From Siniperca chuatsi (taxonomy: Eukaryota; Chordata; Actinopteri; Centrarchiformes; Sinipercidae), in assembly GCF_020085105.1 (NCBI RefSeq), contig NC_058052.1, forward strand, positions 14,150,233 through 14,214,232: DNA of 64,000 nucleotides, written 5' to 3'. The notes below the pieces were generated by a model. The model saw only the letters and a list, made by a program, of their open reading frames with translations. It was not told the origin of the DNA and made no database searches. This document shows positions 27,201 to 35,890 of the stretch, one piece after another (the stretch's first letter is position 1; the number at the start of each line of letters is the position of its first letter). Position numbers and translations under genes: made by a program.

Positions 27201-30200
27201 GCAGAACTAACAGAGCACGAGAGAGTAAACCAGGCTAAAGCAGAACATATTAAAGAGGAGAAGAGAAAAGAGGAGCAGACAGAACAGTCCAGAGAAAAAC
27301 AGCCAGAGCTTAACAGAGAGGAACAGACGGAATCAGAGCGAACCAGAGTACAGAAGGTAACAGAGGAGCCAAGAAATATTACAGAGGAAGCAGGAGCTGT
27401 TCACATGAGAGAGGAGCAGGGTGAGCAGGTCAAAGCAGAACAAGCTGAAGCAGAGAGGCTAAAAGAAGAACACATAAAAACTGAACTGGCAAAGATCGAG
27501 CAGGCTGGGCAGGCAAGGATAAAAGCAGAGCAACTTGAGGAAGAGCAGGTAAGAGCAGAACAAGTTGAAAGAGAGTGGATGGAGGCAGAACAAATCAGAA
27601 CAGAAAAGGTCAAAGCAGAACAGGCTGAAGCAGAGCGTAGAAAAGCAGAACAAGCAAAACTAGAGCAGATAAAAGAGCAACAAGCTAAAGCAGAACAAGA
27701 GAAGACTAAGGCAGTTGACGTGAAAAAGGAAAAAGCAGACCACATTAAAGTTGAGAATGTTAGACAAGAGCAAGCTAAGGAAGATTCAATTCAAGCCGGT
27801 CAAGTAAATGCAGGGCAACCTACAACACAGTTAAGTAAAGCCAAAGAGGAAAAAGTTGAAGAGAGAAAGGCAGAGCAGGCAAAGTGGGAACAAACCAAAG
27901 TGGAGCTAGCAAAACTAGAGCTAACAAAAGCAGAGAAGGTGCAGGAAATGTCAGCTAAACCTGCAGCAAAACTATCAGTGACACAACAGGTCAAAAGTGA
28001 GCCAGATAAAGTTGAGCAAGTTAAGACAGAGTTAGCTAAAGCTAAAGCAGAATTGGCTAAAATAAAGGAGAAAATGAGTGGAGAGCAAAAAGAGAAAGTC
28101 AGAAATACAGTTCCCACAAAAGAAGATGGGATTAAGAATGATTTTCCTTTAAGGGTTAATATCAATAAAAGTGAAGAGTACAAAGATCAGGACCAAGCAA
28201 CACAAATGCATCAACAGAGGGAAGACTCAGTTGTTGTCAGCAGGCAAAGCACAGATCAAGCTAATATAGGAGCTGATGACTATAAGTGTTTTAGAGAGAA
28301 ATGTGGTTTTACCGATACAACTTCAACAAACAGAAACAAACATCCAGCTGCAGGAAATGTTTCTTCAAATGATGCCAATGAAACACCAGCTTTATCTCTT
28401 GATAAAGTTGAGACAACAAATAACGAAAACTCAAAAGACAAACGTAGTCCTACAAGCAGATCTGCAACAGCTAACACAGAAAATAAGGTGGAAGCAGGCA
28501 GCTTTAAATCCAGTGAGGTGACAGAAAATCACTATGTTTACTGTGAGTCATCCAAAGAATTCAAATTATCCGGTGCTGATAATTTACCTACCGATGTAGA
28601 TAAAAAAGAAAATAGTGACACTGTTACTGATAACGTGAAGGATGACACTGATGACAGTGTTGACCCTCTGAAACACGCTGATGTTTCACAGCAAAGAGAT
28701 TCTGATTTAGCTAAACCTCTCCCCCTTGAAAGAAAACCCAAGTCAACTGAGCACAGTGTAGTTCCAGGTAAAGATCTGCATTTTACACCTCTCAGAGCAT
28801 TGTCCAATAAAGAGAGAGCTCAGACCAAGCAGGAGATTCTGACTTCCAAGATAAAAGCTCATGCTGAAAAAGAGATTTCAGCAATAAAAGAAAAGGGTTT
28901 TGCTATACGAGATGGATTTATATCCAAAACTTCTACCAAGCAATTAGCAGGTAGTCAGAGTATTAATATACGACAGAGGCCACCATCACAGGAAGTGTCT
29001 AAAAAGCATGAAAGCACAATATCCAGTAATATTACACCAAAGCACCAGATGGAGCTTTCAGGAATAAAAATGGAACCAGTCAAGTCTGTTTCACCTCCAA
29101 GCTCTGCTACAATACCAGTTAAGTCTGCAGCAACCACCAGTCAGTTAGTAGACCATTCACAGAAACAAGTTCCCAAAGAACTAATGAGCAACGACAATGT
29201 GCCACAACCACCCAGAGAAGTAAAACTGACGGGAAGTTATTCCATGAGCTCAGATGAGGGCTTGGTAGAACATCAAAAGAAAGAGAAACAGTCTGGAATT
29301 AAGTCACTAATGCAAAGTAAAGAGCAGGCACCCAATAACAAGCAAGGAAAACAGGAAGCAAATCATGGAGAAAACTCTGGAAAACAGACAGAGGGACTTA
29401 AAGACAATCCTGCTGTAAACACTGACCATCTCAACAAGAAGAAAGAGGATCCATTACAAGCTACAGCTCTGGTTGAAGCTGAAAACTCCAAACCTATGAT
29501 GACAGAAACTGATGAGAGTAAACATGAAGCAGTTCATGAGGACTCAGCACCTTCACTAAATCTTGTTTTTGGTCAGAATGAGACCCCTGTAGCTGATGAC
29601 AGCTTGCAGATCACGGGAATAATGGTAACTGTACGAGAAAGAAAGCCATCTGTGAACAATGATCAGAGGAATAACATCACTCAAGAACAAATTAATGCAA
29701 AAGAGAAAGAGTGCAGTAATTCAGAGCTAGATACATGTAATCCCAACTCAGGTCTAGACGTAAGTAAAGGAAATAAATCTGAAGTTAGCAGAGTAAAGGC
29801 AAAGGACAGAGTTGTACAGAACACTCATCCTACAGGGAAGGAAGATCTAACTAAAGTTGGTATGAATAATTATCCTGAAAACGTGCAAGAAACTTCAACC
29901 CTACAGACCAAACAGAACAATGTGCCTGAAAATGTCACTGTGCAATCTTTTATAAATGCAAGCCTCCTAAGTGAAACACAACTCCAAAAACCACTGGCTG
30001 AAAAAGGTGTGCCCTCCACTGTCACTGTACCTACTATAAATAAATTGTTGGCTGAAACTCAACCCCTTCTCTACAACCAGGACATAATAGCAACAGAAAC
30101 CAAAGACTACACAAATAAAACGCCAAAAGAGAACTCAGCAAAGAGCCTAAGGACAGGTGAAGTAAAAAGTAATACCGAAGAGAAAAATCCACAAAAAAGG

Positions 30201-33200
30201 CAAACAGCACACACCAATGAGAACCTCATGGCCAAGGTGGTAAACACCGGAATCAGCTACACAAATGATTCAAACAGAGCTGATGCTGAAACTCTGATAA
30301 AACTTGACGTCCAGCCATCAGTGACAGAAGATATGACAACGGTCATAAATCTGTACAAAAGCAGGAACATAGATGGCAAGAGTGCACCCCTACTGGAGGA
30401 AAAGAGACATGACTCAGCACTACCAAAGTCATTCAACAAAACCAGTCCTTCTAACAATTTTACTGAGAATGAAAACAGAAATGTATCTCCAAAACATCAG
30501 TATAAAGAGACTCACACTGGAGAAAATAGTCAAGTGGACGATAATGTGCATATAGGCAGCATTGCCATCAGAGTTGTGCCAGCAGTAACTGAGAAGGGCA
30601 ACCTGAAAATGGCGGGAAAACATCATGTCACAACTGTCCCTTCTGATGTAGTTGGAGCTAATGAACATAAACAAATTGTATCATCAAGTCATGAAGAAAA
30701 AGTGAATACTTCAAACAATGAAGACAGAACAAAAGACCTCACTCCAACAAGCAGTGCGAAGCAGATGACGGAAGACAGTTTGGAAGATAAATTGGGATTA
30801 CACTACGTGTTGTCTGATTCACTGAAAATCAGCAATCACAAGAACAGCATAAACGCAACCAGTGAGAATACTCAAGCTGAAAATGGAAAGCCTGAAAAAG
30901 TTAATAAAAGTGGGAACTCAGTGGATATATCAAAGATACAACCAACAGAGGGAGACTACTTTCAAGTGCAAGGGGTAGCGGAAACAAATAATGAACCACA
31001 CAATAGTGCAAATGTTGGAGATACGTCAGATGCTGTTTCAAAGGGAAGGGAACTTCCAGGATTATTACCAAACAAGGCAGATATCAGCAATGAATTATAC
31101 AGTGAAGGAAAAAAATGTGTCTTTGCATTGGATCGAAGTAAATGGAAAACAGTGGAATCAAGTTCACTTAGAGTTCAAGATGAGAACATGAAAAGGAAAA
31201 AGAGGGAAACGGAAGATGAACTGGCTTCAAAACAGAGTCCCACAGAGAGACATTATAAAACTGATAAGACAGCGGCAGGTCAAGCTATTCATATCAGAAA
31301 ACATCACACAGAGAACCAGCCCAGTTTATCAGCAAGGGAAACACAGAGTTCAAGAAATTCACACCCAACAAGGGAAAAACCTGAAGTTAAACCAAAACCA
31401 AAAGAACGGGTATCCACAATACCTGACATATCAGCAATTGCGGACTATGCCAGATTAAAAGTAATTGTTTCAGAAGACCAGGCAAACACAATTCAGGAAT
31501 TCCCACCCAACAAAAAGGAAGGATTCTTTCCACTTATACAGGCTCGTCATAGCAGACGTCCAGTGTTCACTGCTGACCCACAAGACCTCTCTGTGAAAGA
31601 GAAAAGTTTGCCAAATAAGACAGAGGTCAGCTCCAGAGTGAACAAAGAGCCCAAACCTTTAGTATTTCCCATTACGGAGAAAGAACACCAAAGGACGGGG
31701 ATGTTCAAACTGGGAGACAAAGAAAGACAAGAGAAAATGCTTGTAGATGCCAAAGCCAATGAAGATGTATTAGACACTGGGGCAAAACATGCACAACATC
31801 TCAAAGAAATCAACATGTTGCCAACAACTCATCTTAAGAACCAGGGAAGTGAAGAACAAGTGGAAACTGATACCGAAAGACTTCGTCAAGTAGATCAAAG
31901 CATTCATCAGCCAAACAATCCTCACCTGCTAGCAACAACCTCATCTTCTACAGTCAACACGCCAAGAAACACTTCTGTGTCACAACACCTACAGCCACTT
32001 GATAACTCCAATCCACATGAAGAACTTGAAGAATGTTCCTCAAAAGTTGAAAGAATACAATATTTAAATAAAAACTCTCATCCACCACTCACTTTGGGGG
32101 AAGTATACAACATTGAGGAAAGCACAACAACTGAAAACGCACTGGTTAAGAATGGGGAAGAGAGAACAGAAAAACTGAGACAAGAAAGATTTGCAACTCA
32201 ACATGAAGAAACCAAAGCAAAACAGCAGAGTGGAGCAATACAGTTGGAGGAAAAACAAGCTTCTAGGATACGAGTGGAGAAAACAGCAGAAGACATGAAA
32301 ATAAAACAAATGATAGAGGAGAGTAGAGCTTCTCTGGCTGAAGAAGAGAGGAGAGCCGCTCAGAGAGAAGAGGAGAGGAGAGCAAGAGAGCGGGAGGTCA
32401 TAGCTTTTAAGATCAAGGAGAAGCGGGAAAAACTGAGAGAAGCAGAGAGAAGAACAGAGGAAGAAAGAAAAGCAAAACAGACAGAGGAAGAGAGAGCTGC
32501 TCAAAAAGAAAAGGAGATGAGAGCAAAGCAAAGAGAAGAAGAAAGGAGAATGAAAGAAAGTGAGGAGAAGAGGAGAATAAAGGTTGAGGAGGAGAGGAGA
32601 GCAAAACTGAGAGATGAGGAAGAGCTGATCAAAGAGAACGTGGATAAGAGGAGGGTGAAACAGCAAGAGGAGGAGAGAGCTGCTCAGGAGGAGCAGCAGA
32701 GGAGAGCTGCACAAGAGGAGCAGCAGAGGAGAGCTGCACAAGAGGAGCAGCAGAGGAGAGCTGCACAAGAGGAGCAGCAGAGGAGAGCTGCTCAGGAGGA
32801 GCAGCAGAGGAAAGCTGCTCAGGAGGAGCAGCAGAGGAGAGCTGCTCTGATTGAAAGGCGTGCTAAACAGATTGAGGAGAAGATACTTGCTAATATTGAG
32901 GAGGAAAAGAAAAAAAAACAGGGAGAAGAGGAGAAAGCTGCTCAAATTTCAGAGGAGGAAAGGATCAAACAGATTCAGGAACAGAAGAAAGCAGAGCAGC
33001 AGATTGAAGAGCAGAGGGGAGAAAGACAGAAAAAAGAAGAATGGATGAGAACTCAGAGACAGGAGGAGAGAGAGAGAGCTGTTGAAAACGAGAAAACAAT
33101 TATTAAACAAAGAGAAGAAAAGCAAGCCAAAGAGGACAGAACCAGACTCCTTGAGGAGCACCAAGCAGCACTGAAACAGGAGGAGAAGAGAGTAGCACGA

Positions 33201-35204
33201 GAAAGGATGCTGGCTCAAAGAGAGGATGAGATCAGGGGTAAAAAGAGAAAAGAAGAAAAGTTAGTAGCTTACAGAGAAAAGGAGAGAGCTGATCAGATGG
33301 AGGAGCAGAAAAGAGCAGCACAGAGGATGGATGCTCTCCAGTACTATGCCATCACCTCAACAGAATCAGAGAGGAAACCCAGAGAAAGACAACTCTGCTC
33401 CCCTTTACCTTCCCAACGAAGAAACAATCCATCAGGGCTTGAGTCAACTGAGGACTCAGGATCCCACACTAGGCCTTGTAGGCCACATGCCCCTGCATCT
33501 CCAGCTCCATCTCTGCCCCGCTCCAGCGCCTCCTCTCCTGCTTTGGGAGCCAAGCCCTCAATGTTCAGGGTGAAGGATAATACCATCAGAGGTTCCTTTT
33601 TCACCAAGTCAGTCAAACCACGCTTCCATAAGAACTTTGGAGAGGATTTCCGAGTGGGTTCACCCCTGGGGTCAGAGGGAGGAGAGGAGGAGCAAGAGAC
33701 AATGAGACGCAGTGCTGGAACTCCTGTCCATCCTGACACAGGGTTAAACAGACTTGCTGCTATCAAAAAATCCTCGACTTTTCAGCCAGCATCTTCATCA
33801 CAGGATTACTCAGCCCCTCTCCCACATCACAGGCCTTACTCCAGGAGAAGCATCGCTCTAGATGAAGATGACTGCCGCTCTGTCATCAGCAACATGTCAG
33901 AGGATGTGGAGAGTTTTGCCACCAGCGCAGCAGACCTAGCAGATGTACGAGGCCTGTATGACTACGAGAGGCCAGAATCAGCCTGTAGCTTCAGCAGTGA
34001 TGTGTCCCGTTCTTTTGGCAAGCCTCCAGTAGTTCCCCCAAAGAGTGAGAAAGCTTTACGCCGTGCGAAAAGGTTGACAACTCGGAGAATCAAGAAGGAG
34101 TTGTCCAAAGCTGTAGCAGACAGCCCTGCTGGAGTTGAGAAACCTCTTCAAGAAGTCTCCTCCTCCTTCACTGAGGTACGCTCCTCCAACCGCCATGCTG
34201 TGGCTTCCCCTCATTCTTCCCCACCTGTCTCCCTCGCTCATGCTCCAATATTGGGGTCTAGCTTGCCTCTTTCCCACACAGAACACAAATCTTCTCACAG
34301 CTCTTTCTATGCTTCCCCTCATGCCACTGGTCCTATCTCCCTCCCAGTTGCCTCACCTCATGCTACTGCCCCTGTGTCCCTCCATGTTCCCTCTCCTCAT
34401 GCTACTGGCCCTGCTTCCCACCCTGCTGCTCCTAAGACAGTTTCTGATGTTCCCTCTTCTCCCACTCTCCATCATACCAACCACCCAGCTCCAGTGACAC
34501 AGTACCATGTAGAGTCAAGCTATCCCCAGTCCTACCCACTAACCCAGCGTAAGGTGCTGCAAGACCTCGGCTCTGGTCAGTATTTCGTAGTGGACGTGCC
34601 TGTTCAAGTGAAAACAAAGACTTTCTTTGACCCAGAGACGGGAAAGTATGTACAGCTGAATGTGCGTGAGTCTGCCCAGAGCACCTCCCGACCCCAGCCC
34701 CAGCAAACGTACCTACAGCCTCAGCTCCAACCCCAAATGCAGGTCAAACGACAGCCCCTCTCCCAGGCCTCTCCAGCTGGCAAGCCCGTTGTGCTTTATC
34801 AAGGCTACCAAGGTTATCCCCAAGGCTACCAACCTGCAGCTATCAACTCTGTGCCCCACAACACGTCATCAGCCCCTGTGACTCTCCACCAGGACCAACA
34901 GCCTGTCAGAGAGAGCCACCGCTACGGATATCCAGCCCCTGAAATGGGACAGAACTCTGAAGGGCATCGCTACAGCCCAGAGAAGACTCCATACATGGAC
35001 ACAGTTAATAATACAGACAAAACATATACCACAATTTACAACACACATGGCCCATATGAGTTGTTCCCAGAGTGTGACACAAACAGCCAGCTTGCAGGAA
35101 GCTCAGTTTGTGAAAATGATAACTCAGCCCACTCACGATATCATCCCCGTGATATAATAACCATGAGTGAACTAGATGACTTTATGGAGCTGTCTGACTG
35201 GTGA
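24027..35204 (+). CDS. cefip: CEFIP/C10orf71-like giant muscle protein, single 11.2-kb coding exon
   Basis: Cardiac-enriched FHL2-interacting protein orthologue. In mammals it is a Z-disc protein that binds FHL2 and affects calcineurin-NFAT signalling. The assignment rests on the N-terminal block (residues 35-54, with DREVSNLTDRAFRSLC), the KRVKSTYSP motif (559-567), conserved C-terminal blocks (PSMFRVKDN near 3178; DEDDCRSVISNMSEDVESF near 3279), the FFDPETGKY motif (3533-3541), and its place between DRGX and VSTM4, as in human. The ATG has A at -3. At 3,725 residues it is about 2.6 times the human length of roughly 1,435. Much of the extra length is disordered Ser/Thr/Asn/Lys sequence, plus two Glu/Lys/Gln/Ala-rich helical regions (about 1004-1360 and 2711-3101). 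No signal peptide, membrane segment or enzyme domain was seen. The single-exon coding layout agrees with human C10orf71. Confidence 0.9.
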   Translation: MTSVEKRRSGRKSGGHRKHSDGGYSDTSSGGSFLDETDREVSNLTDRAFRSLCIGDEAVYNDSDVCSSSPCTQRERQLAFSQSGQDREDREREELKRVAHESFSLSVQQYGQDWIHGGMYGAEIHRDPQWEVYGERTQGRVSATFQHSFVETSQQEEEQLSFLSNGPTEFSSQQHRSRSRVSSLIRAFNSEGHRDGAGMDGKLKEWNDETSWDKSALMSIQRELSEFSTSYQQNFNSGHFPSASPFSSRDTNFYSSEGAAVAHMNSASSFMRSSHSKHSMSAQVNCNSNFFIHSEFSPFKVWRDHNRFPFQQGEISGFMHCSEFPKWYDTPMYKELSLEAQPQGPYRFEERGIRHPRNNLPPVVPSTPPRSTSTSTMLQKALAVEKRCESELAGHYPNRKWTQSLGNNRLPSQRPSTASPTIEMSRRVQDTISSVKALQQKIKMTTEKNIATGMTSNRQAVLCSNDNLIPFGDSATVASNVVSSNTSTTPFNISQLLTPLVHAHQEKETSKVQQYAVSPQPLEHPPVRAESRGATPDVRMSSYKSRATSLLFNLKDNRKRVKSTYSPTKFKGLETLEKNKQPSIQEPRDTVIEIPDFPDPDIQLPQVEESSRTIADSHQYINQYHRPGLSLTTQNSQPATAHTGQYSEYTYQTAQMQGEMVHHSGFTGFIPENYTSNQLTNGQNLHENLSSFTPYKQGMIDVETLGADIYRLKPSYKATETSWLNADNNQSREYLISKANTEQHFNETIGREFTKVDRYQQLKDNKHENNNVSTQDRWRQTNSQDTENLSLKAAISPWKQEITALMEKDQHAHVGHNLPRDKYRGENQQSINKELEKIELRESFCAGTSLHKKAGLVSPNISNQLPQYAPFSNDTEENPAYYGQQQPEAFKDKYALQKYYGHNKANEIKDNYLTQNYNRYTDQEYRNQQTFNSNKDKTMLTQETGQRKQYMPIPKGHEMQSLQPIEGKPQFEHNMQKNSLSNHDNASALTMANWIKDKQCDEVMAEQAMAEHIKAQHAQAQLAKPQHWVQVEQPKAESARLILAGQTGSEKVKAEQAKAELTEHERVNQAKAEHIKEEKRKEEQTEQSREKQPELNREEQTESERTRVQKVTEEPRNITEEAGAVHMREEQGEQVKAEQAEAERLKEEHIKTELAKIEQAGQARIKAEQLEEEQVRAEQVEREWMEAEQIRTEKVKAEQAEAERRKAEQAKLEQIKEQQAKAEQEKTKAVDVKKEKADHIKVENVRQEQAKEDSIQAGQVNAGQPTTQLSKAKEEKVEERKAEQAKWEQTKVELAKLELTKAEKVQEMSAKPAAKLSVTQQVKSEPDKVEQVKTELAKAKAELAKIKEKMSGEQKEKVRNTVPTKEDGIKNDFPLRVNINKSEEYKDQDQATQMHQQREDSVVVSRQSTDQANIGADDYKCFREKCGFTDTTSTNRNKHPAAGNVSSNDANETPALSLDKVETTNNENSKDKRSPTSRSATANTENKVEAGSFKSSEVTENHYVYCESSKEFKLSGADNLPTDVDKKENSDTVTDNVKDDTDDSVDPLKHADVSQQRDSDLAKPLPLERKPKSTEHSVVPGKDLHFTPLRALSNKERAQTKQEILTSKIKAHAEKEISAIKEKGFAIRDGFISKTSTKQLAGSQSINIRQRPPSQEVSKKHESTISSNITPKHQMELSGIKMEPVKSVSPPSSATIPVKSAATTSQLVDHSQKQVPKELMSNDNVPQPPREVKLTGSYSMSSDEGLVEHQKKEKQSGIKSLMQSKEQAPNNKQGKQEANHGENSGKQTEGLKDNPAVNTDHLNKKKEDPLQATALVEAENSKPMMTETDESKHEAVHEDSAPSLNLVFGQNETPVADDSLQITGIMVTVRERKPSVNNDQRNNITQEQINAKEKECSNSELDTCNPNSGLDVSKGNKSEVSRVKAKDRVVQNTHPTGKEDLTKVGMNNYPENVQETSTLQTKQNNVPENVTVQSFINASLLSETQLQKPLAEKGVPSTVTVPTINKLLAETQPLLYNQDIIATETKDYTNKTPKENSAKSLRTGEVKSNTEEKNPQKRQTAHTNENLMAKVVNTGISYTNDSNRADAETLIKLDVQPSVTEDMTTVINLYKSRNIDGKSAPLLEEKRHDSALPKSFNKTSPSNNFTENENRNVSPKHQYKETHTGENSQVDDNVHIGSIAIRVVPAVTEKGNLKMAGKHHVTTVPSDVVGANEHKQIVSSSHEEKVNTSNNEDRTKDLTPTSSAKQMTEDSLEDKLGLHYVLSDSLKISNHKNSINATSENTQAENGKPEKVNKSGNSVDISKIQPTEGDYFQVQGVAETNNEPHNSANVGDTSDAVSKGRELPGLLPNKADISNELYSEGKKCVFALDRSKWKTVESSSLRVQDENMKRKKRETEDELASKQSPTERHYKTDKTAAGQAIHIRKHHTENQPSLSARETQSSRNSHPTREKPEVKPKPKERVSTIPDISAIADYARLKVIVSEDQANTIQEFPPNKKEGFFPLIQARHSRRPVFTADPQDLSVKEKSLPNKTEVSSRVNKEPKPLVFPITEKEHQRTGMFKLGDKERQEKMLVDAKANEDVLDTGAKHAQHLKEINMLPTTHLKNQGSEEQVETDTERLRQVDQSIHQPNNPHLLATTSSSTVNTPRNTSVSQHLQPLDNSNPHEELEECSSKVERIQYLNKNSHPPLTLGEVYNIEESTTTENALVKNGEERTEKLRQERFATQHEETKAKQQSGAIQLEEKQASRIRVEKTAEDMKIKQMIEESRASLAEEERRAAQREEERRAREREVIAFKIKEKREKLREAERRTEEERKAKQTEEERAAQKEKEMRAKQREEERRMKESEEKRRIKVEEERRAKLRDEEELIKENVDKRRVKQQEEERAAQEEQQRRAAQEEQQRRAAQEEQQRRAAQEEQQRRAAQEEQQRKAAQEEQQRRAALIERRAKQIEEKILANIEEEKKKKQGEEEKAAQISEEERIKQIQEQKKAEQQIEEQRGERQKKEEWMRTQRQEERERAVENEKTIIKQREEKQAKEDRTRLLEEHQAALKQEEKRVARERMLAQREDEIRGKKRKEEKLVAYREKERADQMEEQKRAAQRMDALQYYAITSTESERKPRERQLCSPLPSQRRNNPSGLESTEDSGSHTRPCRPHAPASPAPSLPRSSASSPALGAKPSMFRVKDNTIRGSFFTKSVKPRFHKNFGEDFRVGSPLGSEGGEEEQETMRRSAGTPVHPDTGLNRLAAIKKSSTFQPASSSQDYSAPLPHHRPYSRRSIALDEDDCRSVISNMSEDVESFATSAADLADVRGLYDYERPESACSFSSDVSRSFGKPPVVPPKSEKALRRAKRLTTRRIKKELSKAVADSPAGVEKPLQEVSSSFTEVRSSNRHAVASPHSSPPVSLAHAPILGSSLPLSHTEHKSSHSSFYASPHATGPISLPVASPHATAPVSLHVPSPHATGPASHPAAPKTVSDVPSSPTLHHTNHPAPVTQYHVESSYPQSYPLTQRKVLQDLGSGQYFVVDVPVQVKTKTFFDPETGKYVQLNVRESAQSTSRPQPQQTYLQPQLQPQMQVKRQPLSQASPAGKPVVLYQGYQGYPQGYQPAAINSVPHNTSSAPVTLHQDQQPVRESHRYGYPAPEMGQNSEGHRYSPEKTPYMDTVNNTDKTYTTIYNTHGPYELFPECDTNSQLAGSSVCENDNSAHSRYHPRDIITMSELDDFMELSDW
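27036..28100 (+). repeat. cefip: CEFIP first charged helical repeat region (K/A/E/Q)
   Basis: Residues about 1004-1360 consist of degenerate short repeats of the type KAEQAKAE, ending around KAELAKIKEKMSG. Almost no Pro or Gly interrupts the densest part, so a long charged alpha-helix or coiled coil is likely. The DNA is correspondingly purine-rich on the + strand. Confidence 0.8.
28798..28960 (+). other. cefip: CEFIP central conserved helical block
   Basis: Residues about 1592-1645 include RAQTKQEILTSKIKAHAEK and AIKEKGFAIRDG, then a disordered stretch. The composition (regular Lys/Glu with hydrophobics, unlike the Asn/Ser-rich flanks) suggests a constrained motif; I believe it has a counterpart in mammalian C10orf71. 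Confidence 0.55.
32160..33330 (+). repeat. cefip: CEFIP second charged helical region (E/R/K/Q)
   Basis: Residues about 2711-3101 are dominated by EERRA/EEKRR-type repeats with hardly any Pro or Gly, typical of a single alpha-helix or coiled coil. The region contains the 27-bp tandem array at 32679-32840. It ends where Pro/Ser-rich sequence resumes at about residue 3110. Confidence 0.85.
32679..32840 (+). repeat. cefip: Six-copy 27-bp coding tandem repeat in cefip
   Basis: Six in-frame 27-bp units encode AAQEEQQRR (fifth unit AAQEEQQRK), residues 2885-2938. Units 2-4 are identical to one another (GCTGCACAAGAG start). Units 1, 5 and 6 share a second form (GCTGCTCAGGAG start). The array keeps the reading frame. 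Confidence 0.95.
34203..34427 (+). repeat. cefip: 13-residue ASPHATGP-type repeats in cefip
   Basis: Three adjacent 39-bp units (34311-34349, 34350-34388, 34389-34427) encode ASPHATGPISLPV-like 13-mers. A fourth diverged unit (ASPHSSPPVSLAH) lies upstream at 34203-34241. The segment is Pro/His/Ser-rich and probably disordered. Confidence 0.85.
34555..34670 (+). other. cefip: CEFIP C-terminal FFDPETGKY domain
   Basis: Residues about 3510-3548 read QDLGSGQYFVVDVPV and KTKTFFDPETGKYVQLNV. This looks like two short beta-hairpin-type strands, shared with human C10orf71 and, from memory, with the DUF4585-type domain of related muscle proteins such as PROB1. The domain name is from memory. Confidence 0.6.
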
Positions 35205-35890
35205 TAACAAAGACTAATAGCTTTGACTCGAAAGGGGTTGATAATGTAAAGCAGGTAAATAAAGGTTGATAAAATAAAAATACCCAAAAGCTCAGTATGA
35301 ATGGATCTTTATATGCAGTAAGTTAAGTGTTTGTAAATGACTTTTTCAAGTGAAAATAGACTCAGAATGTTTTTGGTTTGTAGTTTTAAAAAGTCCCTGT
35401 GAAATTTTGTTAAATTGTTGCTGTTGATTTTGGAGATTCACTGTTGAGCTATTTATTGTGTTACAGAGAAGTTCACCATTCCATTTGACTTTTGAATGTG
35501 AGAAGCTAAGATATGTTTCTTATGTATACAGTATGATTAGTATCCCGTTGCCTCCTAAACCTAGAGGTATGTTATCATACATCAAACAGTAACAGTATGT
35601 CAATAGTGTTTAGTAGTTAGGAGAAATTTTGGTTTCTGCTATATGAACACTGACAGGCCTGCTTACGTTTTCTTTTTCTTTTTTTCTTGTTGGAGGAAAG
35701 CTACTTTTGGCATTTTGTGATGCATGAAATTTTGTTAAACTCATGGTGATGAGATTATTGCTGTTTTTAAGGTTTAATATCGTACAGTAGTCCATTTTTA
35801 AAGTTGCAAGTTTGTGATAATGTTTCTGTGTTGCTGTGAAACAGAGTAGTGTGACACGGACTTATTCAGGCAATAAAAACAAACTTCATT
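35205..35890 (+). other. cefip: cefip 3' UTR
   Basis: AT-rich sequence with AATAAA at 35258-35263 (very close to the stop) and again at 35872-35877. Both ends are possible. No ORF of note. Confidence 0.55.

Noticed and set aside
32064-32945. 293-codon minus-strand ORF rich in Leu/Ser/Phe
   Set aside because: It is the exact antisense of the GAG/AGA-rich helical region of cefip. Purine-rich codons on one strand give long open Leu/Ser frames on the other.
33344-33766. 140-codon minus-strand ORF
   Set aside because: Shadow of the conserved cefip C-terminal coding sequence; no motif of its own.
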